Assembly: GCF_003730195.1 (NCBI RefSeq)
Contig: NZ_QWGG01000006.1
Span: 186,001 to 250,000 of the forward strand
Reading direction: 5' to 3'
Length of the DNA: 64,000 nt
Origin: Halosimplex salinum
Lineage (GTDB): Archaea; Halobacteriota; Halobacteria; Halobacteriales; Haloarculaceae
A program made the translations under genes and the position numbers. Shown here one piece after another: positions 17,093 through 26,255 of this stretch (within the stretch, counting starts at the first letter, position 1; each line of letters begins with the position of its first letter). The notes below the pieces were generated by a model. The model made no database searches and was not told the origin of the DNA. It was given only the letters and a program-made list of their open reading frames with translations.

Positions 17093-17551
17093 TCAGGGCA
17101 GGTATCGCACGCTGACGACGCCGGGGCTCGACCGGATCTCGACGCGTTCGACGCCGAGGCGGGCGGCGCGCTCGACGGTCGCCTGGTCGTCGCGCACGTC
17201 GGTGACGGCGCTCTCGGTCGACTCCTCGGGGACGGTCAGGACGTGTACCTCGCCGGTACCGGCGCGCTCGCGGGTGGTCACCTCGCCGACGGGCTGGTCG
17301 GCGGCCAACTCGACCGCCTGCTGGGTCGGCGGTTCCGAACTCTCCCCGACGGAGACGGTGAACTGGCGGCGCAGTTCCTCGACGGTCCAGACGACGTCCA
17401 TCGGCGGTTCGGGCGCGAGCGTCGCCTCGATGGCGTCGCCGACGGTCAGGTCCGGGTTCGAAGCCAGCGTGTGGATCTGACTGTCGCTCACGTCGCGCAG
17501 TACCGCCGACTCCGCGTCGGCCTCGGTGACGACGAACGTCCCGTCTTTCAT
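17093..17551 (-). CDS. DUF5812-like haloarchaeal protein
   Basis: A 152-residue conserved haloarchaeal protein of unknown function. It begins MKDGTFVVTEADAESAVLRDV, which matches what I recall of the DUF5812 family. The central part contains PPMDVVWTVEELRRQF, and the acidic C-terminal part ends in ARLGVERVEIRSSPGVVSVRYLP. No membrane segments or signal peptide are present. The start at 17551 is chosen over a longer frame to 17641 because the extra residues are basic and unlike the family start. Confidence 0.7.
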   Translation of the reverse strand: MKDGTFVVTEADAESAVLRDVSDSQIHTLASNPDLTVGDAIEATLAPEPPMDVVWTVEELRRQFTVSVGESSEPPTQQAVELAADQPVGEVTTRERAGTGEVHVLTVPEESTESAVTDVRDDQATVERAARLGVERVEIRSSPGVVSVRYLP

Positions 17552-17683
17552 ACCTGACGGTAGCCCGCCGACCCATTTGGATGCCGCGGTCCCGGACGAA
17601 CCGCCCTCGCTGGCCGGTCGACGCCGCGACCGCCCGACCACAACCGCTTAGGACGGACGCGACCTACCACCGGCAATCGAACG

Positions 17684-18115
17684 ATGCACGGGAGCCCGCG
17701 GTACGCCGTCGTCGCCGTCCTGCTCGCCACGCTGCTGGCGGGCTGTGGCGCGGCCGTCACGCCCCCCGACAGCGTGACCGTCGACAGCACCGACGCCTAC
17801 GCAGTCGAGGACACGCACGTCTGGACCTCCGGCAGTACGACCGAGTACAGGTCGCAGGTCGTGGTGTCAGGGACGTTGCGGTCGACCGACGCGACGGGGA
17901 ACGTCTCTATCCCCGAGATCAGCGTTCGCTTCACGCTCGCCGACGGCGAGGCGCGGACCGTGGAGACCGTCTACGAACTCGACCGACGCCAGACCGCGTT
18001 CGAGGACCTGGAGAACGCCACGCTCGCGCCCGACGACCGGATCCCGGTCCGGGCCGTCTTCGACCCGGCCGGCGGCGTGACCGTCCGGGACGCGACGGTC
18101 CGCGTCGGCTCGTAA
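17684..18115 (+). CDS. small lipoprotein of unknown function
   Basis: A 143-residue secreted protein. The N-terminal hydrophobic segment (residues 7-20) ends in the lipobox LLAGC (Cys about 21), so it should be lipid-anchored on the outer face of the membrane. The mature part is beta-rich and Asp/Thr-rich, with an immunoglobulin-like pattern of alternating hydrophobic strands (YRSQVVVSGTLRS, ISVRFTLADGEARTVETVYEL). No catalytic motif is seen. It is convergent with the membrane protein gene at 18134. Confidence 0.7.
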   Translation: MHGSPRYAVVAVLLATLLAGCGAAVTPPDSVTVDSTDAYAVEDTHVWTSGSTTEYRSQVVVSGTLRSTDATGNVSIPEISVRFTLADGEARTVETVYELDRRQTAFEDLENATLAPDDRIPVRAVFDPAGGVTVRDATVRVGS

Positions 18116-18133
18116 TACCCTGCTTTTGGGCCG

Positions 18134-18730
18134 TCACCCGGCCGCGGCGGTGCCGGCGGGTGCGTCCTCTCGAAGTCGCCGGTGAGCGAGTACCATCACT
18201 CCGACGACGACCAGCGGCGGGACGAGCCCGGCCACTGCCGGGAGGTCGTACAACACCGCGACGACGGGGCCGAACACCCCCGTCGGCGGGCTCTGCTGCT
18301 GGGCCGGGACGCTGATCACGAGCATGACGTACAGCGCCGCGAGGAAGCCGTACCCCGAGAGCGCGAGGGCGCGGTCGTATCGCACGTCGGAACCCGTCCG
18401 CCGGTGTCGGCGCGCGACGAGCAACACGGGCGCGACCAGCGGCGCGATGACCAGCAGCATCAGGAAGACGAAGAAGGCTCGCGAGAAGGTGAACGACCCG
18501 CCAGGGGCGCTGGCCGACCCGCCCAGCAGCACTACGACCGCGAACGCGAACAGCAGGACGACGACGCTCGTACACAGCCCGCTGACGGCCACGTAGCTCC
18601 GAAACACTCGCGACTCGCTCGTCCTGAACGCGTACGGGAAGGCGGTCACGATGCCGCCGTAGGCGTCGTCCGACTCGTCGCCCGACGCCGCCGTCAGCGT
18701 TGCGGCCTCCCCGTCCGTGGCGTCGCTCAT
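18134..18730 (-). CDS. hypothetical multi-pass membrane protein
   Basis: A 198-residue integral membrane protein with about four or five hydrophobic helices, among them VVLLFAFAVVVLLGG, FFVFLMLLVIAPLVAPVLLV and PPLVVVGVMVLAHRRL. A polar N-terminus of about 45 residues precedes them. No transporter or enzyme signature is recognised. I chose the ATG at 18730; the frame extends to 18898, but that part overlaps the pgi start and looks non-coding. It is divergent from pgi. Confidence 0.7.
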   Translation of the reverse strand: MSDATDGEAATLTAASGDESDDAYGGIVTAFPYAFRTSESRVFRSYVAVSGLCTSVVVLLFAFAVVVLLGGSASAPGGSFTFSRAFFVFLMLLVIAPLVAPVLLVARRHRRTGSDVRYDRALALSGYGFLAALYVMLVISVPAQQQSPPTGVFGPVVAVLYDLPAVAGLVPPLVVVGVMVLAHRRLREDAPAGTAAAG

Positions 18731-18848
18731 CTGCCGGAGATTCGGCTCGGTCGGGAATAAACCACCCGTTCGACGCTCACCCCGGGTCTCCCTCGACCGG
18801 TTCGTGCGTGTAGACAGGCATATGCCCCGTCCGTTCGAGCGACCGAAC

Positions 18849-20144
18849 ATGAGAGTAGACATCGGGAACGCGCTGGCGAGCGAGGCCGACCCCGGCATCG
18901 ACCGGGCCGACCTCGACGACCTCGACGAGCGCGTCGCCGACGCCCACGACCGGATCGCCCGCGGTATGGCAGACGACGACTTCGGCTACGCCTCGTTGAA
19001 CCTCCCCGAACGCGTCGACGCCGCCAAGATCGAGGCCGCCGTCGAGGGGTTCGACCCCGAAGCCGTCCTCACCGTCGGCATCGGCGGCAGCGCGCTCGGC
19101 GCAGTCACGATCACGGAGGCCCTCGCAGCCGACTCCCCGGTCGACCACTACGCGCTGGACAACGTCGACCCGGCGCACGTGAACCGACTCCTCGACGACC
19201 TCCCGCTGGGCGAGACGGTCGTCCACGTCGTCTCGCGCTCCGGGACGACGGCCGAGACGCTGGCGAACTTTCTCGTCGTCCGCGAGGCGATGGATTCCGA
19301 GGGTATCGACTGGACCGACCGGACCGTCGTCACCACCGGCGAGTCGGGGCCGCTCCGCGACCTCGCCGAGTCGGAAGGCCTCCCGGCGCTCGACGTGCCC
19401 GACGGCGTCCCCGGCCGCTTCTCCGCCCTCTCGACGGTCGGCCTCGTCCCCGCGGCGATCATGGGCGTCGACCTCGACGCGCTCCTCGCCGGCGGGCAGG
19501 CGGGCGCCGACGCACTCACCGGCTCGCTCTACGATTGTCCCGCCTACGCCTACGGTGCGGTCGCGTACGCGCTGGACATGCGCGGCGCGAGCGTGAACGC
19601 GATGATGCCCTACGCGGAGGGCCTGGAGTCGTTCGCGGAGTGGTTCGCACAGCTCTGGGCCGAGAGCCTCGGCAAGGACGGCGGCGGGCAGACGCCCGCC
19701 CGCGCGCTCGGCGCGACCGACCAGCACTCCCAGCTTCAGCTGTATCGGGCCGGCCCGCGGGACAAACTCGTCACCGTCGTCCGCCCCCGAGAGCGCCCGG
19801 ACTGCCAGATCCCCGAGACCGACGTGGCCGACCTCGAATACCTGGGTGGGCAGGATCTGGGCACCCTCCTCGACGCGGAGTTCGAGGCGACCGAGGCGAG
19901 CCTCGCCGCCGCGGAACGGCCCTCGGTCCGGGTCGAGATCGACCGGCTGGACGCCGAGAGCGTCGGCCGCCTGCTCTTCGATATGGAGGTCGCCTGCATC
20001 CTCGCCGGCGAACTATACGGGGTCGAGACGTTCACGCAACCGGCCGTCGAGTGGGGGAAGAACGCCGCTCGCGGGCTGCTCGGTGGGGGCCAGTTCGAGG
20101 AGGCGGACGCCGTCCGCGAGAAGACGGAACTGGTCGTCGAGTAA
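18849..20144 (+). CDS. pgi: glucose-6-phosphate isomerase
   Basis: Interconverts glucose-6-phosphate and fructose-6-phosphate. The product has 431 residues with two SIS folds. GIGGSALGAVTI near residue 77, SRSGTTAETLANF near residue 131, GGGQTPARALGATDQHSQLQL (active-site signature) and the C-terminal EWGKNAARGLL with the conserved Lys are all present. I chose the ATG at 18849 over the longer frame from 18717, which overlaps the divergent membrane protein gene. Its product is the substrate of GlmS, encoded in the glycan locus at 48 kb. Confidence 0.95.
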   Translation: MRVDIGNALASEADPGIDRADLDDLDERVADAHDRIARGMADDDFGYASLNLPERVDAAKIEAAVEGFDPEAVLTVGIGGSALGAVTITEALAADSPVDHYALDNVDPAHVNRLLDDLPLGETVVHVVSRSGTTAETLANFLVVREAMDSEGIDWTDRTVVTTGESGPLRDLAESEGLPALDVPDGVPGRFSALSTVGLVPAAIMGVDLDALLAGGQAGADALTGSLYDCPAYAYGAVAYALDMRGASVNAMMPYAEGLESFAEWFAQLWAESLGKDGGGQTPARALGATDQHSQLQLYRAGPRDKLVTVVRPRERPDCQIPETDVADLEYLGGQDLGTLLDAEFEATEASLAAAERPSVRVEIDRLDAESVGRLLFDMEVACILAGELYGVETFTQPAVEWGKNAARGLLGGGQFEEADAVREKTELVVE

Positions 20145-20278
20145 CGCCCTCGCCGTCGAGTACCGTTCTCGCCGCCGAGTACCGCTCTCGCGCTCTGGTC
20201 GGGGATCGCGCGAGTCTCACCCGCTCTCTGGAGACCGGTGCAGTCAAACCCGTGGGACGCCAAGCGGACGCCACTCAG

Positions 20279-21043
20279 ATGGCATCGGAGTACTACCGCG
20301 TCGCCGATATGGAGACCCGCGTCGAGAGCCTGTTACACTCCGTTCTGCTCGTCGTCGCCGCGTTCGTCGCCGGAACGCTCGTCTACCTGAGCGCCGGGTC
20401 GGTCCTCCAGTCGGCGGGGTACGACGTGACGGAGACGGCGACGCTCCCGCCGCTGCCCTACGCCACGCTGACCGCGATGCAGTTCGTCGGCTTCTTCGTC
20501 GTCATCGGCCTCTATCTGCGATTCCGCGACGGCGACGAGCTGTTCTCCGTCGACGTGCCGTCACTCCGCGACGCGGGGCTGGTCGTCGTCGGGTTCGTCG
20601 CGCTGTTCGTCGTCGCGGCCGCCCTCTCGACGTTCCTCGAAACTATCGGGGTCGACACGGCCACCAACCAGGTCATCACGCAGGGCCAGCAGGACCCCGT
20701 CCGGTTCCTCTATCTCATCCCGGTCACGTTCCTGTTCGTCGCGCCCGCCGAGGAGTTGCTCTTCCGCGGGCTCGTTCAGGGCCTGTTCCGTCGAGCGTAC
20801 GGCGTCGTCCCCGCGATCCTGCTCGCGAGCGTCCTCTTCGGCGCGCCCCACTACCTCGCCCTGATGGGATCCGACGGGAGTATCGTCCCCAAACTCGCTC
20901 TCATCGCAGTCCTCGGCGTCATTCTCGGGACGCTGTACGAACTGACCGACAACCTCGCGGTCCCGATCCTCGTCCACGGGTTCTGGAACTCGTTCAGTTT
21001 CGTCTCGCAGTACCTGAACGCGACCGGGCTCCTGGGCGCCTGA
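20279..21043 (+). CDS. CPBP-family intramembrane metalloprotease (CAAX protease/bacteriocin-processing)
   Basis: A 254-residue membrane protein with about eight hydrophobic segments. The three active-site motifs of the Rce1/CPBP family are in order: EELLFRG (Glu-Glu-x3-Arg), FGAPHY (His) and HGFWNS (His-x3-Asn). It would cleave within the membrane; its substrate is unknown. I chose the ATG at 20279; the same frame is open far upstream through pgi as a shadow. An RHH-like small gene follows about 107 nt downstream. Confidence 0.85.
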   Translation: MASEYYRVADMETRVESLLHSVLLVVAAFVAGTLVYLSAGSVLQSAGYDVTETATLPPLPYATLTAMQFVGFFVVIGLYLRFRDGDELFSVDVPSLRDAGLVVVGFVALFVVAAALSTFLETIGVDTATNQVITQGQQDPVRFLYLIPVTFLFVAPAEELLFRGLVQGLFRRAYGVVPAILLASVLFGAPHYLALMGSDGSIVPKLALIAVLGVILGTLYELTDNLAVPILVHGFWNSFSFVSQYLNATGLLGA

Positions 21044-21150
21044 CCGACCGACTCTCGTTCACTCGCGTTCACTCGCGCCCGTCCGGTCAGATCCCCGTGC
21101 GACGACTGTCTGACGGGTTATTAAGCGGACCGGCGGGAAATCTGCGAGAT

Positions 21151-21297
21151 ATGCCGACCCGCTACACGGTCGTCTGTGACGACGACCGCGCCCGGGAGAT
21201 TCAGGCGATCGCTCGGCAGTACGACCTCACGGAGGAGGAAGTGCTCCGCCAGCTCGTCGAGACCGGGCTCGAACACCTGGAAGAACACGCACCGTAG
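21151..21297 (+). CDS. small ribbon-helix-helix-like protein
   Basis: A 48-residue protein opening MPTRYTVVCDDDRAREIQA. A short beta strand (YTVVC) is followed by two helices (REIQAIARQYD, then EEEVLRQLVETGLEHLEEH), the CopG/MetJ RHH order, so it probably binds DNA as a dimer. A TATA-like TTATTAAG lies at 21118-21125, about 29 nt before the ATG, which supports expression from its own promoter. No toxin partner is visible downstream on the same strand. Confidence 0.65.
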   Translation: MPTRYTVVCDDDRAREIQAIARQYDLTEEEVLRQLVETGLEHLEEHAP

Positions 21298-21372
21298 CGG
21301 GTGGGGTTCGGGGAGCGCGAGCGGCTGGCCCGGCCGGGGTCCGGGGTGAGCGCTGCGGTCGAGCGACCGCGA

Positions 21373-21837
21373 TCAGGCGCTCGACGGGTTCTTGCGCGTG
21401 AGGTCGCTCCCACAGACCGGACAGCGGTCGTGGTTCTCGTCGAACTCGCGGCCACAGCCGGCGCACTGGAACTGCCAGTCGCGCTGTTCGCTGATCCCCT
21501 CGCGAGCGATGAGTTCGACCGCGACTTCGAGCTTCTCGGCGACGTTCTGCATGGCGTAGTCGTCGGTGACGAGGCGGCCGTCGAGTTCGAAGGTGGCGGC
21601 GATCAGACGGATGTCGGTCTCCGAGAGCGTCTCGAGGTCACCCGTCTCGCGTGCGGCGCGCTCGATGCGCTCGACGGTCTCCTCGTCGGGGATGTGGATG
21701 TGCATGCCCGACCCCTCCATGGCGTCGTAGCGGTAGGCGCTCTCGTCTTCGAGCTCCTCCCGGACCATGGGGACCGTCGCCTGCTGTTCGGTCGTGTGAT
21801 ACTCGTTGATAAAAGCGGACGCGTCGAGAACGTACAT
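21373..21837 (-). CDS. nob1: Nob1-type ribosome maturation endonuclease
   Basis: Archaeal Nob1: a PIN-domain RNase that trims the 3' end of 16S rRNA. In the 154 residues, the PIN domain begins MYVLDASAFIN with Asp5. Acidic residues recur at E28, E91-D93 (ETDIRLIAA) and D108-D111, completing the PIN metal site. A C-terminal zinc ribbon has C-x2-C (CAGC, about 129-132) and CPVC (about 141-144). The start ATG is directly joined to the stop of the upstream PRC-barrel gene (TAA-ATG), a common archaeal pair. Confidence 0.93.
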   Translation of the reverse strand: MYVLDASAFINEYHTTEQQATVPMVREELEDESAYRYDAMEGSGMHIHIPDEETVERIERAARETGDLETLSETDIRLIAATFELDGRLVTDDYAMQNVAEKLEVAVELIAREGISEQRDWQFQCAGCGREFDENHDRCPVCGSDLTRKNPSSA

Positions 21838-22077
21838 TTAACGCTGGACGATCATGTGGTCTTTCACTGCCTGCACGCGGTCGACGGGGACCAGGAGGTG
21901 GCCCTGCTCGTCGACGTCGAACTGCGTGTTGTTCAGGTGTTCGTTGGGATCGATGATCAGATTCTGGAGGCGGCCCGTCTCCAGGTCCATCGTGATGTTG
22001 TACAGCATCCCCATCTCGGCGCCGTCGGTTCCGGTGACGGCCTTGCCGGAGAGGTTCTCGGCGAGTATCTCGGCCAT
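21838..22077 (-). CDS. PRC-barrel domain protein
   Basis: A 79-residue single PRC-barrel protein: MAEILAENLSGKAVTGTDG, then MLYNITMDLETGRLQNLIID and LLVPVDRVQAVKDHMIV. The start ATG is at 22077; the frame continues 12 codons upstream without family resemblance. PRC-barrels occur in RNA-processing (RimM) and photosynthetic proteins. Its immediate coupling to Nob1 (TAAATG) suggests a role in ribosome maturation, which is inference from context. Confidence 0.88.
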   Translation of the reverse strand: MAEILAENLSGKAVTGTDGAEMGMLYNITMDLETGRLQNLIIDPNEHLNNTQFDVDEQGHLLVPVDRVQAVKDHMIVQR

Positions 22078-22193
22078 GCTCTCGACTACCGAGTGAGGCC
22101 CCATAAACGCCACGGGGCGTCTGACGGCCGCGTGACGATGCGTGCGACGGCCGATCTCCGGGGATTTATCCGGTCACGAACCGAAGCGGAGCC

Positions 22194-22775
22194 ATGGATC
22201 GCCGACGCTTTCTGCGACTGAGCGGCGTTGGCCTCGCGGCCGCCGCCGCCGGCTGTGGACAGGACGACGGGGAGGACACCGCCGCGCCGGGGGACGACGG
22301 CGGGGGCGACGGGGAAACCCCGACGCCGACCGCCACTTCGACGACGGTGCCGGCCGAGACGACCGATCCCGGGGCGACGCCGACGGCCTCGCCGACGGCG
22401 CCCTCGGGCACGGGCGAGACGCCGACGCCGTCGCCGACACCCGAGCCCACGCCGTCACCGACGCCCACGGCGACGCCGCGACAGGCCGCCCAGGTCGTGG
22501 CCGTCGCCGACGGCGCACTCACCTTCGAACCCCAGGTGTTCGAGATCAGCACCGGCGACACCGTCGTCTGGGTCTGGCACAGCAACGGGCACAACGTCCG
22601 CCCGTCGGCCATCCCCCGCGGGTCGGAGTTCTCGGGGACGCCGGGCGACGACGGCGACCTCTACGAGGAGGGGTACGAGTTCTCCCACACGTTCGAGGTC
22701 GCCGGCGAGTACGAGTACTACTGCAACCCCCACGAGAGCGCGGGCATGTTCGGGTCGTTCACCGTCACCGAGTAG
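22194..22775 (+). CDS. halocyanin-like blue-copper lipoprotein
   Basis: A 193-residue type I copper protein, expected to carry electrons on the outer membrane face. The Tat signal MDRRRFLRLSG ends in a lipobox-like AAAGC (Cys 21). A Thr/Pro-rich linker (about residues 40-95, repeated TPTPSPTP-like units) follows. The cupredoxin domain runs from about 98, with copper ligands His in SNGHNVRP and the cluster YYCNPHESAGMFG (Cys, His, Met). The long linker would hold the domain away from the membrane. It stands alone, upstream of infB. Confidence 0.92.
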   Translation: MDRRRFLRLSGVGLAAAAAGCGQDDGEDTAAPGDDGGGDGETPTPTATSTTVPAETTDPGATPTASPTAPSGTGETPTPSPTPEPTPSPTPTATPRQAAQVVAVADGALTFEPQVFEISTGDTVVWVWHSNGHNVRPSAIPRGSEFSGTPGDDGDLYEEGYEFSHTFEVAGEYEYYCNPHESAGMFGSFTVTE

Positions 22776-22925
22776 GCACCGACCGGTCTCGGGACGCCGT
22801 CGGTGCGACAGACCGGACGCCCCCGGAGTTCGCCCACGCACTCAGATGAATGCGCGCGCTCAGATGGATGCACTTATCCGGCGCGCAGGGTTGATCCAAG
22901 ATAACCGAACTTTTGTGGTGATAGG

Positions 22926-24740
22926 ATGGCAGACTCACAACCCACAGACACTGACGACACGTCCGGGTCGACCCTCCGGACGCCGATAGTCGCCGTACTC
23001 GGTCACGTTGACCACGGCAAGACGAGCCTGCTCGACGAGATCCGCGGTTCCGCGGTCACCGAGGGCGAGTCCGGCGCGATCACCCAGCACATCGGCGCGA
23101 CGGCCGTCCCGCTCTCGGTCATCTCCGAGATCGCCGGCGAACTCGTCGACCCCGACGACTTCGACCTGCCGGGCCTCCTCTTCATCGACACGCCGGGCCA
23201 CCACTCCTTCTCGACGCTCCGCTCCCGTGGTGGCGCGCTCGCCGACATCGCGATCCTCGTCGTCGACGTCAACGACGGCTTCCAGCCCCAGACGCTCGAA
23301 GCCGTGGACATCCTCCAGCGGACCCAGACGCCGTTTATCGTCGCCGCGAACAAGATCGACACCGTCCCCGGCTGGAATCCGAACCCCGACATGCCGGCGA
23401 AGCAGACCATCGACGCCCAGACCGACCGCGTCGAGCGCGACCTCAACGAGAACCTCTACGAGCTCATCGGCGACCTCTCGGACAACGGCTTCTCCGCGGA
23501 CATGTACTGGCGCGTCCAGAACTTCCAGAACAACATCGGGGTCGTCCCCGTCTCCGCCGAGACCGGCGAAGGCATCCCCGACCTGCTCACCGTCATGATG
23601 GGCCTCTCCCAGCGATACATGAAAGAGGAGATGGCCGTCGACGTGGGCGGTCCGGCCGCCGGTACCGTCCTCGAAGTCACGGACACGCAGGGCTTCGGCA
23701 AGACGGTCGACGCCATCGTCTACGACGGCACGCTCCGCTCGGACGACCAGATCGTCGTCGGCGGGGTGGAGGGTCCGATCGTCACCGAGGTCCGCGCCCT
23801 GCTCCAGCCGCGCCCGCTCGAAGAGATCCGCACCGAGGGCGAGTTCGAACAGGTCGACTCCGTGGCGGCCGCGGACGGCATCAAGATCGCCGCGCCGGAC
23901 CTCGACGACGCGATGGCCGGCGCGCCCATCCGCGCCGTCGGCGACCGCGACGTGGACGAGGTCGTCGAGGAGGTCCAGTCCGAACTCGCCGACATCGCCG
24001 TCGAGACCGGCGAGGAGGGCGTCGTCGTCAAGGCCGACACGCTCGGCAGTCTCGAAGCGATCGCCTCCACGCTCGAAGAGGAGGAGATCCCGGTCGTCCG
24101 CGCCGAGGTCGGGGACATCGCGCCGCGGGACGTCCGCGTCGCCGAGACCGCCAACGAGGAGAAACACCGCACGATCCTCGGGTTCGGGGTCGACGTGCTC
24201 GAGGACGCGAAGGACCTCGCCGAGCAGGAGGGCGTTCGCATCTTCGAGCACGACGTCATCTACCGGCTCGTCGAGGGGTACGAGGAGTTCGTCGAGGAGC
24301 GCGAGCGCGCCCAGCAGGACCAGGTGCTCGACAACATCACCCGGCCCGCGCGCTTCCAGATCCTCGCCGACCACACGTTCCGCCAGTCCGACCCCGCGGT
24401 CGTCGGGGTCGAAGTGCTGGGCGGGTCGCTCCGGCGCAACTCCAACGTCGCGAAGTTCGAGAACAACGAACCCGAGCGGGTCGGCATGATGAAGTCCATC
24501 CAGGACGAGGGCGAGGACGTCGACGAGGCCCGCACCGGCGAGCGCGTCGCCGTCTCCATCGACGGCCCGACCGTCGGCCGCCAGATCGAGGAGGGCGACG
24601 AACTCTGGACCGAGATCCCCGAGAAACACGCGAAGATCCTCGAACAGGAACTCACCGGCGACATCCCCGCCGACGAGATCGAGACGCTCAACCTCTACCT
24701 CGAGAAACGCCGCAGTCGAGACCCCTTCTGGGGGAAGTGA
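22926..24740 (+). CDS. infB: translation initiation factor aIF5B (IF-2 homologue)
   Basis: Ribosome-dependent GTPase that promotes subunit joining. The product is 604 residues. GTPase motifs in order are GHVDHGKT (residues 26-33), DTPGHHSF, and NKID with its context AANKID. Domains II-IV follow, ending in NLYLEKRRSRDPFWGK. The length is that of archaeal eIF5B-type factors without a long N-terminal extension. It has a short, AT-richer upstream region. Its 3' end borders a TnpB element that stops about 40 nt short of the gene. Confidence 0.97.
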   Translation: MADSQPTDTDDTSGSTLRTPIVAVLGHVDHGKTSLLDEIRGSAVTEGESGAITQHIGATAVPLSVISEIAGELVDPDDFDLPGLLFIDTPGHHSFSTLRSRGGALADIAILVVDVNDGFQPQTLEAVDILQRTQTPFIVAANKIDTVPGWNPNPDMPAKQTIDAQTDRVERDLNENLYELIGDLSDNGFSADMYWRVQNFQNNIGVVPVSAETGEGIPDLLTVMMGLSQRYMKEEMAVDVGGPAAGTVLEVTDTQGFGKTVDAIVYDGTLRSDDQIVVGGVEGPIVTEVRALLQPRPLEEIRTEGEFEQVDSVAAADGIKIAAPDLDDAMAGAPIRAVGDRDVDEVVEEVQSELADIAVETGEEGVVVKADTLGSLEAIASTLEEEEIPVVRAEVGDIAPRDVRVAETANEEKHRTILGFGVDVLEDAKDLAEQEGVRIFEHDVIYRLVEGYEEFVEERERAQQDQVLDNITRPARFQILADHTFRQSDPAVVGVEVLGGSLRRNSNVAKFENNEPERVGMMKSIQDEGEDVDEARTGERVAVSIDGPTVGRQIEEGDELWTEIPEKHAKILEQELTGDIPADEIETLNLYLEKRRSRDPFWGK

Positions 24741-24777
24741 TATCTATTCAGCTGATTGAAACGAGCAGTAATAATAT

Positions 24778-24905
24778 GTGAACTGCCCTTTCCGATTTGC
24801 TTAGCGGTGTGGGCTTCCTGTTTCTACGACGCGCTTTGCGGGCACAGTGGTGTCCACAGGGAGCGCAGTCTCCACAGGCGGTAATTCGGAGTGTCCCACT
24901 CCTAC
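24778..24905 (-). ncRNA. candidate TnpB-associated reRNA (omega RNA) and right end of the IS element
   Basis: On the minus strand the tnpB 3' end runs into GGAAGCCCACACCGCTAAG, and then into CGGAAAGGGCAGTTCAC ending at 24778. The GCCC/GGGC and CCG/CGG pairs form a hairpin with a symmetric ACA/AAA internal loop. In IS200/IS605 elements as I recall them, a right end of the form GGAAGCCC...GGG-AGTTCAC marks the guide-RNA scaffold terminus, and flanking DNA (here ATATTATTACTGCTC onwards) acts as guide. The 5' limit is arbitrary. Inferred from sequence form only. Confidence 0.45.
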
Positions 24906-26000
24906 TTGTTCAAGACCGCGAGAAAGGACGTTCCACGCTGCGTTCGCGTCTCTATCTATCTCGAACCCACACGTCGGACACGAATGCTCACGCACCCACA
25001 GCGATTTGTCCGTCTCCGTTCCGCACGACGCACATTCTCTGGTCGTTCCTCGGGGGTTTACAGCAGCGAAGTGCGTTCCTTCGCGTTCACACTTGTATTC
25101 AAGCATTCGGAGGAACGTTCCCCACGAGGCTCCGGCTCGGTTCCGAGAGTTGCCGGGGAGTTCGATCAGCCCCTTCGCGTCCAAATTTTCGACGGCCACA
25201 AGGTCATATTCCTCGGCGTAGTAGTTTGATAACTTGTGGAGGAAGTCTCGGCGCTTCCGTTTCAGGTCGGCGTGACGCTGGGCAACCGCCTTGCGCTGTT
25301 GTTCCCAATTGTTTGAGCCGTGTTCCTTCCGAGAGAGTTCGCGTTGGGCGCGTTCCAACCTTTCGCGCTCGTCAGAGAAGTCTAGTGACTCGACAGCGGT
25401 TCCGTCCGTATCGTGTGTATACTTCAGGATCCCAACGTCGATCCCGACGACTCGCTCTGGATTCTCCGGTTTCTCGGGTGTCTCTCCGTCCACGTTGACA
25501 CCAAACGTGGCGAACCACTCGCCCGTGGGTTCTTGCTTGACCGTGACCTGTTTGATAGTCGCGTTCTCGGGAATGTCTCGGTGGAGGTGAATCGGAATCT
25601 CACCGATTTTGCTCAACCACAACGTAGGCCGACCACTCGTATTCTTGAGTTTGAAGCCGGACTGGTTGTATGTGAACGACCGATACTCCCGGGGAGGTTT
25701 CCACTTGAGCATCCCCACGGCACGTCCGCTCTCTTTCTGAGCTTTGAGTGTGGAGAGATTGTCGTAGACGCGCTTGACGACCATCTGCAACACTTTCGAG
25801 TGAACGTCGTTAAGCTCGCCCCACCATTCTTTCAGGTCGGGAAGTGTCCCCTGTATCTTGTAGCGGGCAGGAATCTCGTCTGCTTCGGTGAGTTTGTGGA
25901 GGACATGATTATAGAGTTGCCTACAAGTATCGACGTGGTGCAGAAGCGTCTCAGTCAGAGCTTCCGGTGGGTCGAGTCGATACTTGTAGTTGTAGTGCAT
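24801..26000 (-). mobile_element. tnpB: solitary TnpB (IS200/IS605 OrfB, IS1341-type) RNA-guided nuclease gene
   Basis: A 399-residue TnpB, full-length and apparently intact. The RuvC-type catalytic residues are D188 (GIDVGI), E271 (VAVENLD) and the final Asp at 349/351 (EIDRDANAAWN). A Zn ribbon lies between, with C323-x2-C326 and C341-x2-C344. The helical N-terminal region (1-180) is normal. There is no tnpA nearby, so it depends on a transposase elsewhere or persists as a nuclease. A small RHH gene ends immediately before its ATG (TAG-ATG). The coding sequence is visibly richer in A+T than its neighbours. Confidence 0.92.
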
Positions 26001-26126
26001 CTATGACTCTCGTTCCTCGATAAGTTCATCTAATTTCTCTTGGACGAACGAGGAAAGACTCAGGTGATTGTCCTGAATCCACTCCTCTTGGTCGTCGCGG
26101 ATTGAAATCGTTTTACGCGTTGCCAT
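26001..26126 (-). CDS. small ribbon-helix-helix-like protein coupled to tnpB
   Basis: A 41-residue open frame from the ATG at 26126, beginning MATRKTISIRDDQEEWIQDN and continuing with HLSLSSFVQEKLDELIEE. The basic beta strand KTISIRDD followed by two helices is a CopG-like RHH arrangement. Its TAG stop is directly followed by the TnpB ATG, so the two are translated together. It may repress the tnpB promoter or limit the nuclease. Similar short frames precede tnpB in other haloarchaea as far as I recall; the role is inference. Confidence 0.7.
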   Translation of the reverse strand: MATRKTISIRDDQEEWIQDNHLSLSSFVQEKLDELIEERES

Positions 26127-26255
26127 AGTTAACTTATGTACAATGCGTATTTTATTCTTTCTTTCCCAACGGAGACACGGCGTCTAATAACATTTAATTA
26201 CGTCGCGCTCCACCGTTGACACGTGCTTCGACCAGCGACGAGCGAGGCTCGCGGT

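Noticed and set aside
22935-24629. Long minus-strand open frame opposite infB
   Set aside because: Antisense shadow of a certain gene, Val/Asp-rich without domains.
24847-25590. Plus-strand frames within tnpB
   Set aside because: Antisense shadows of the transposon gene.
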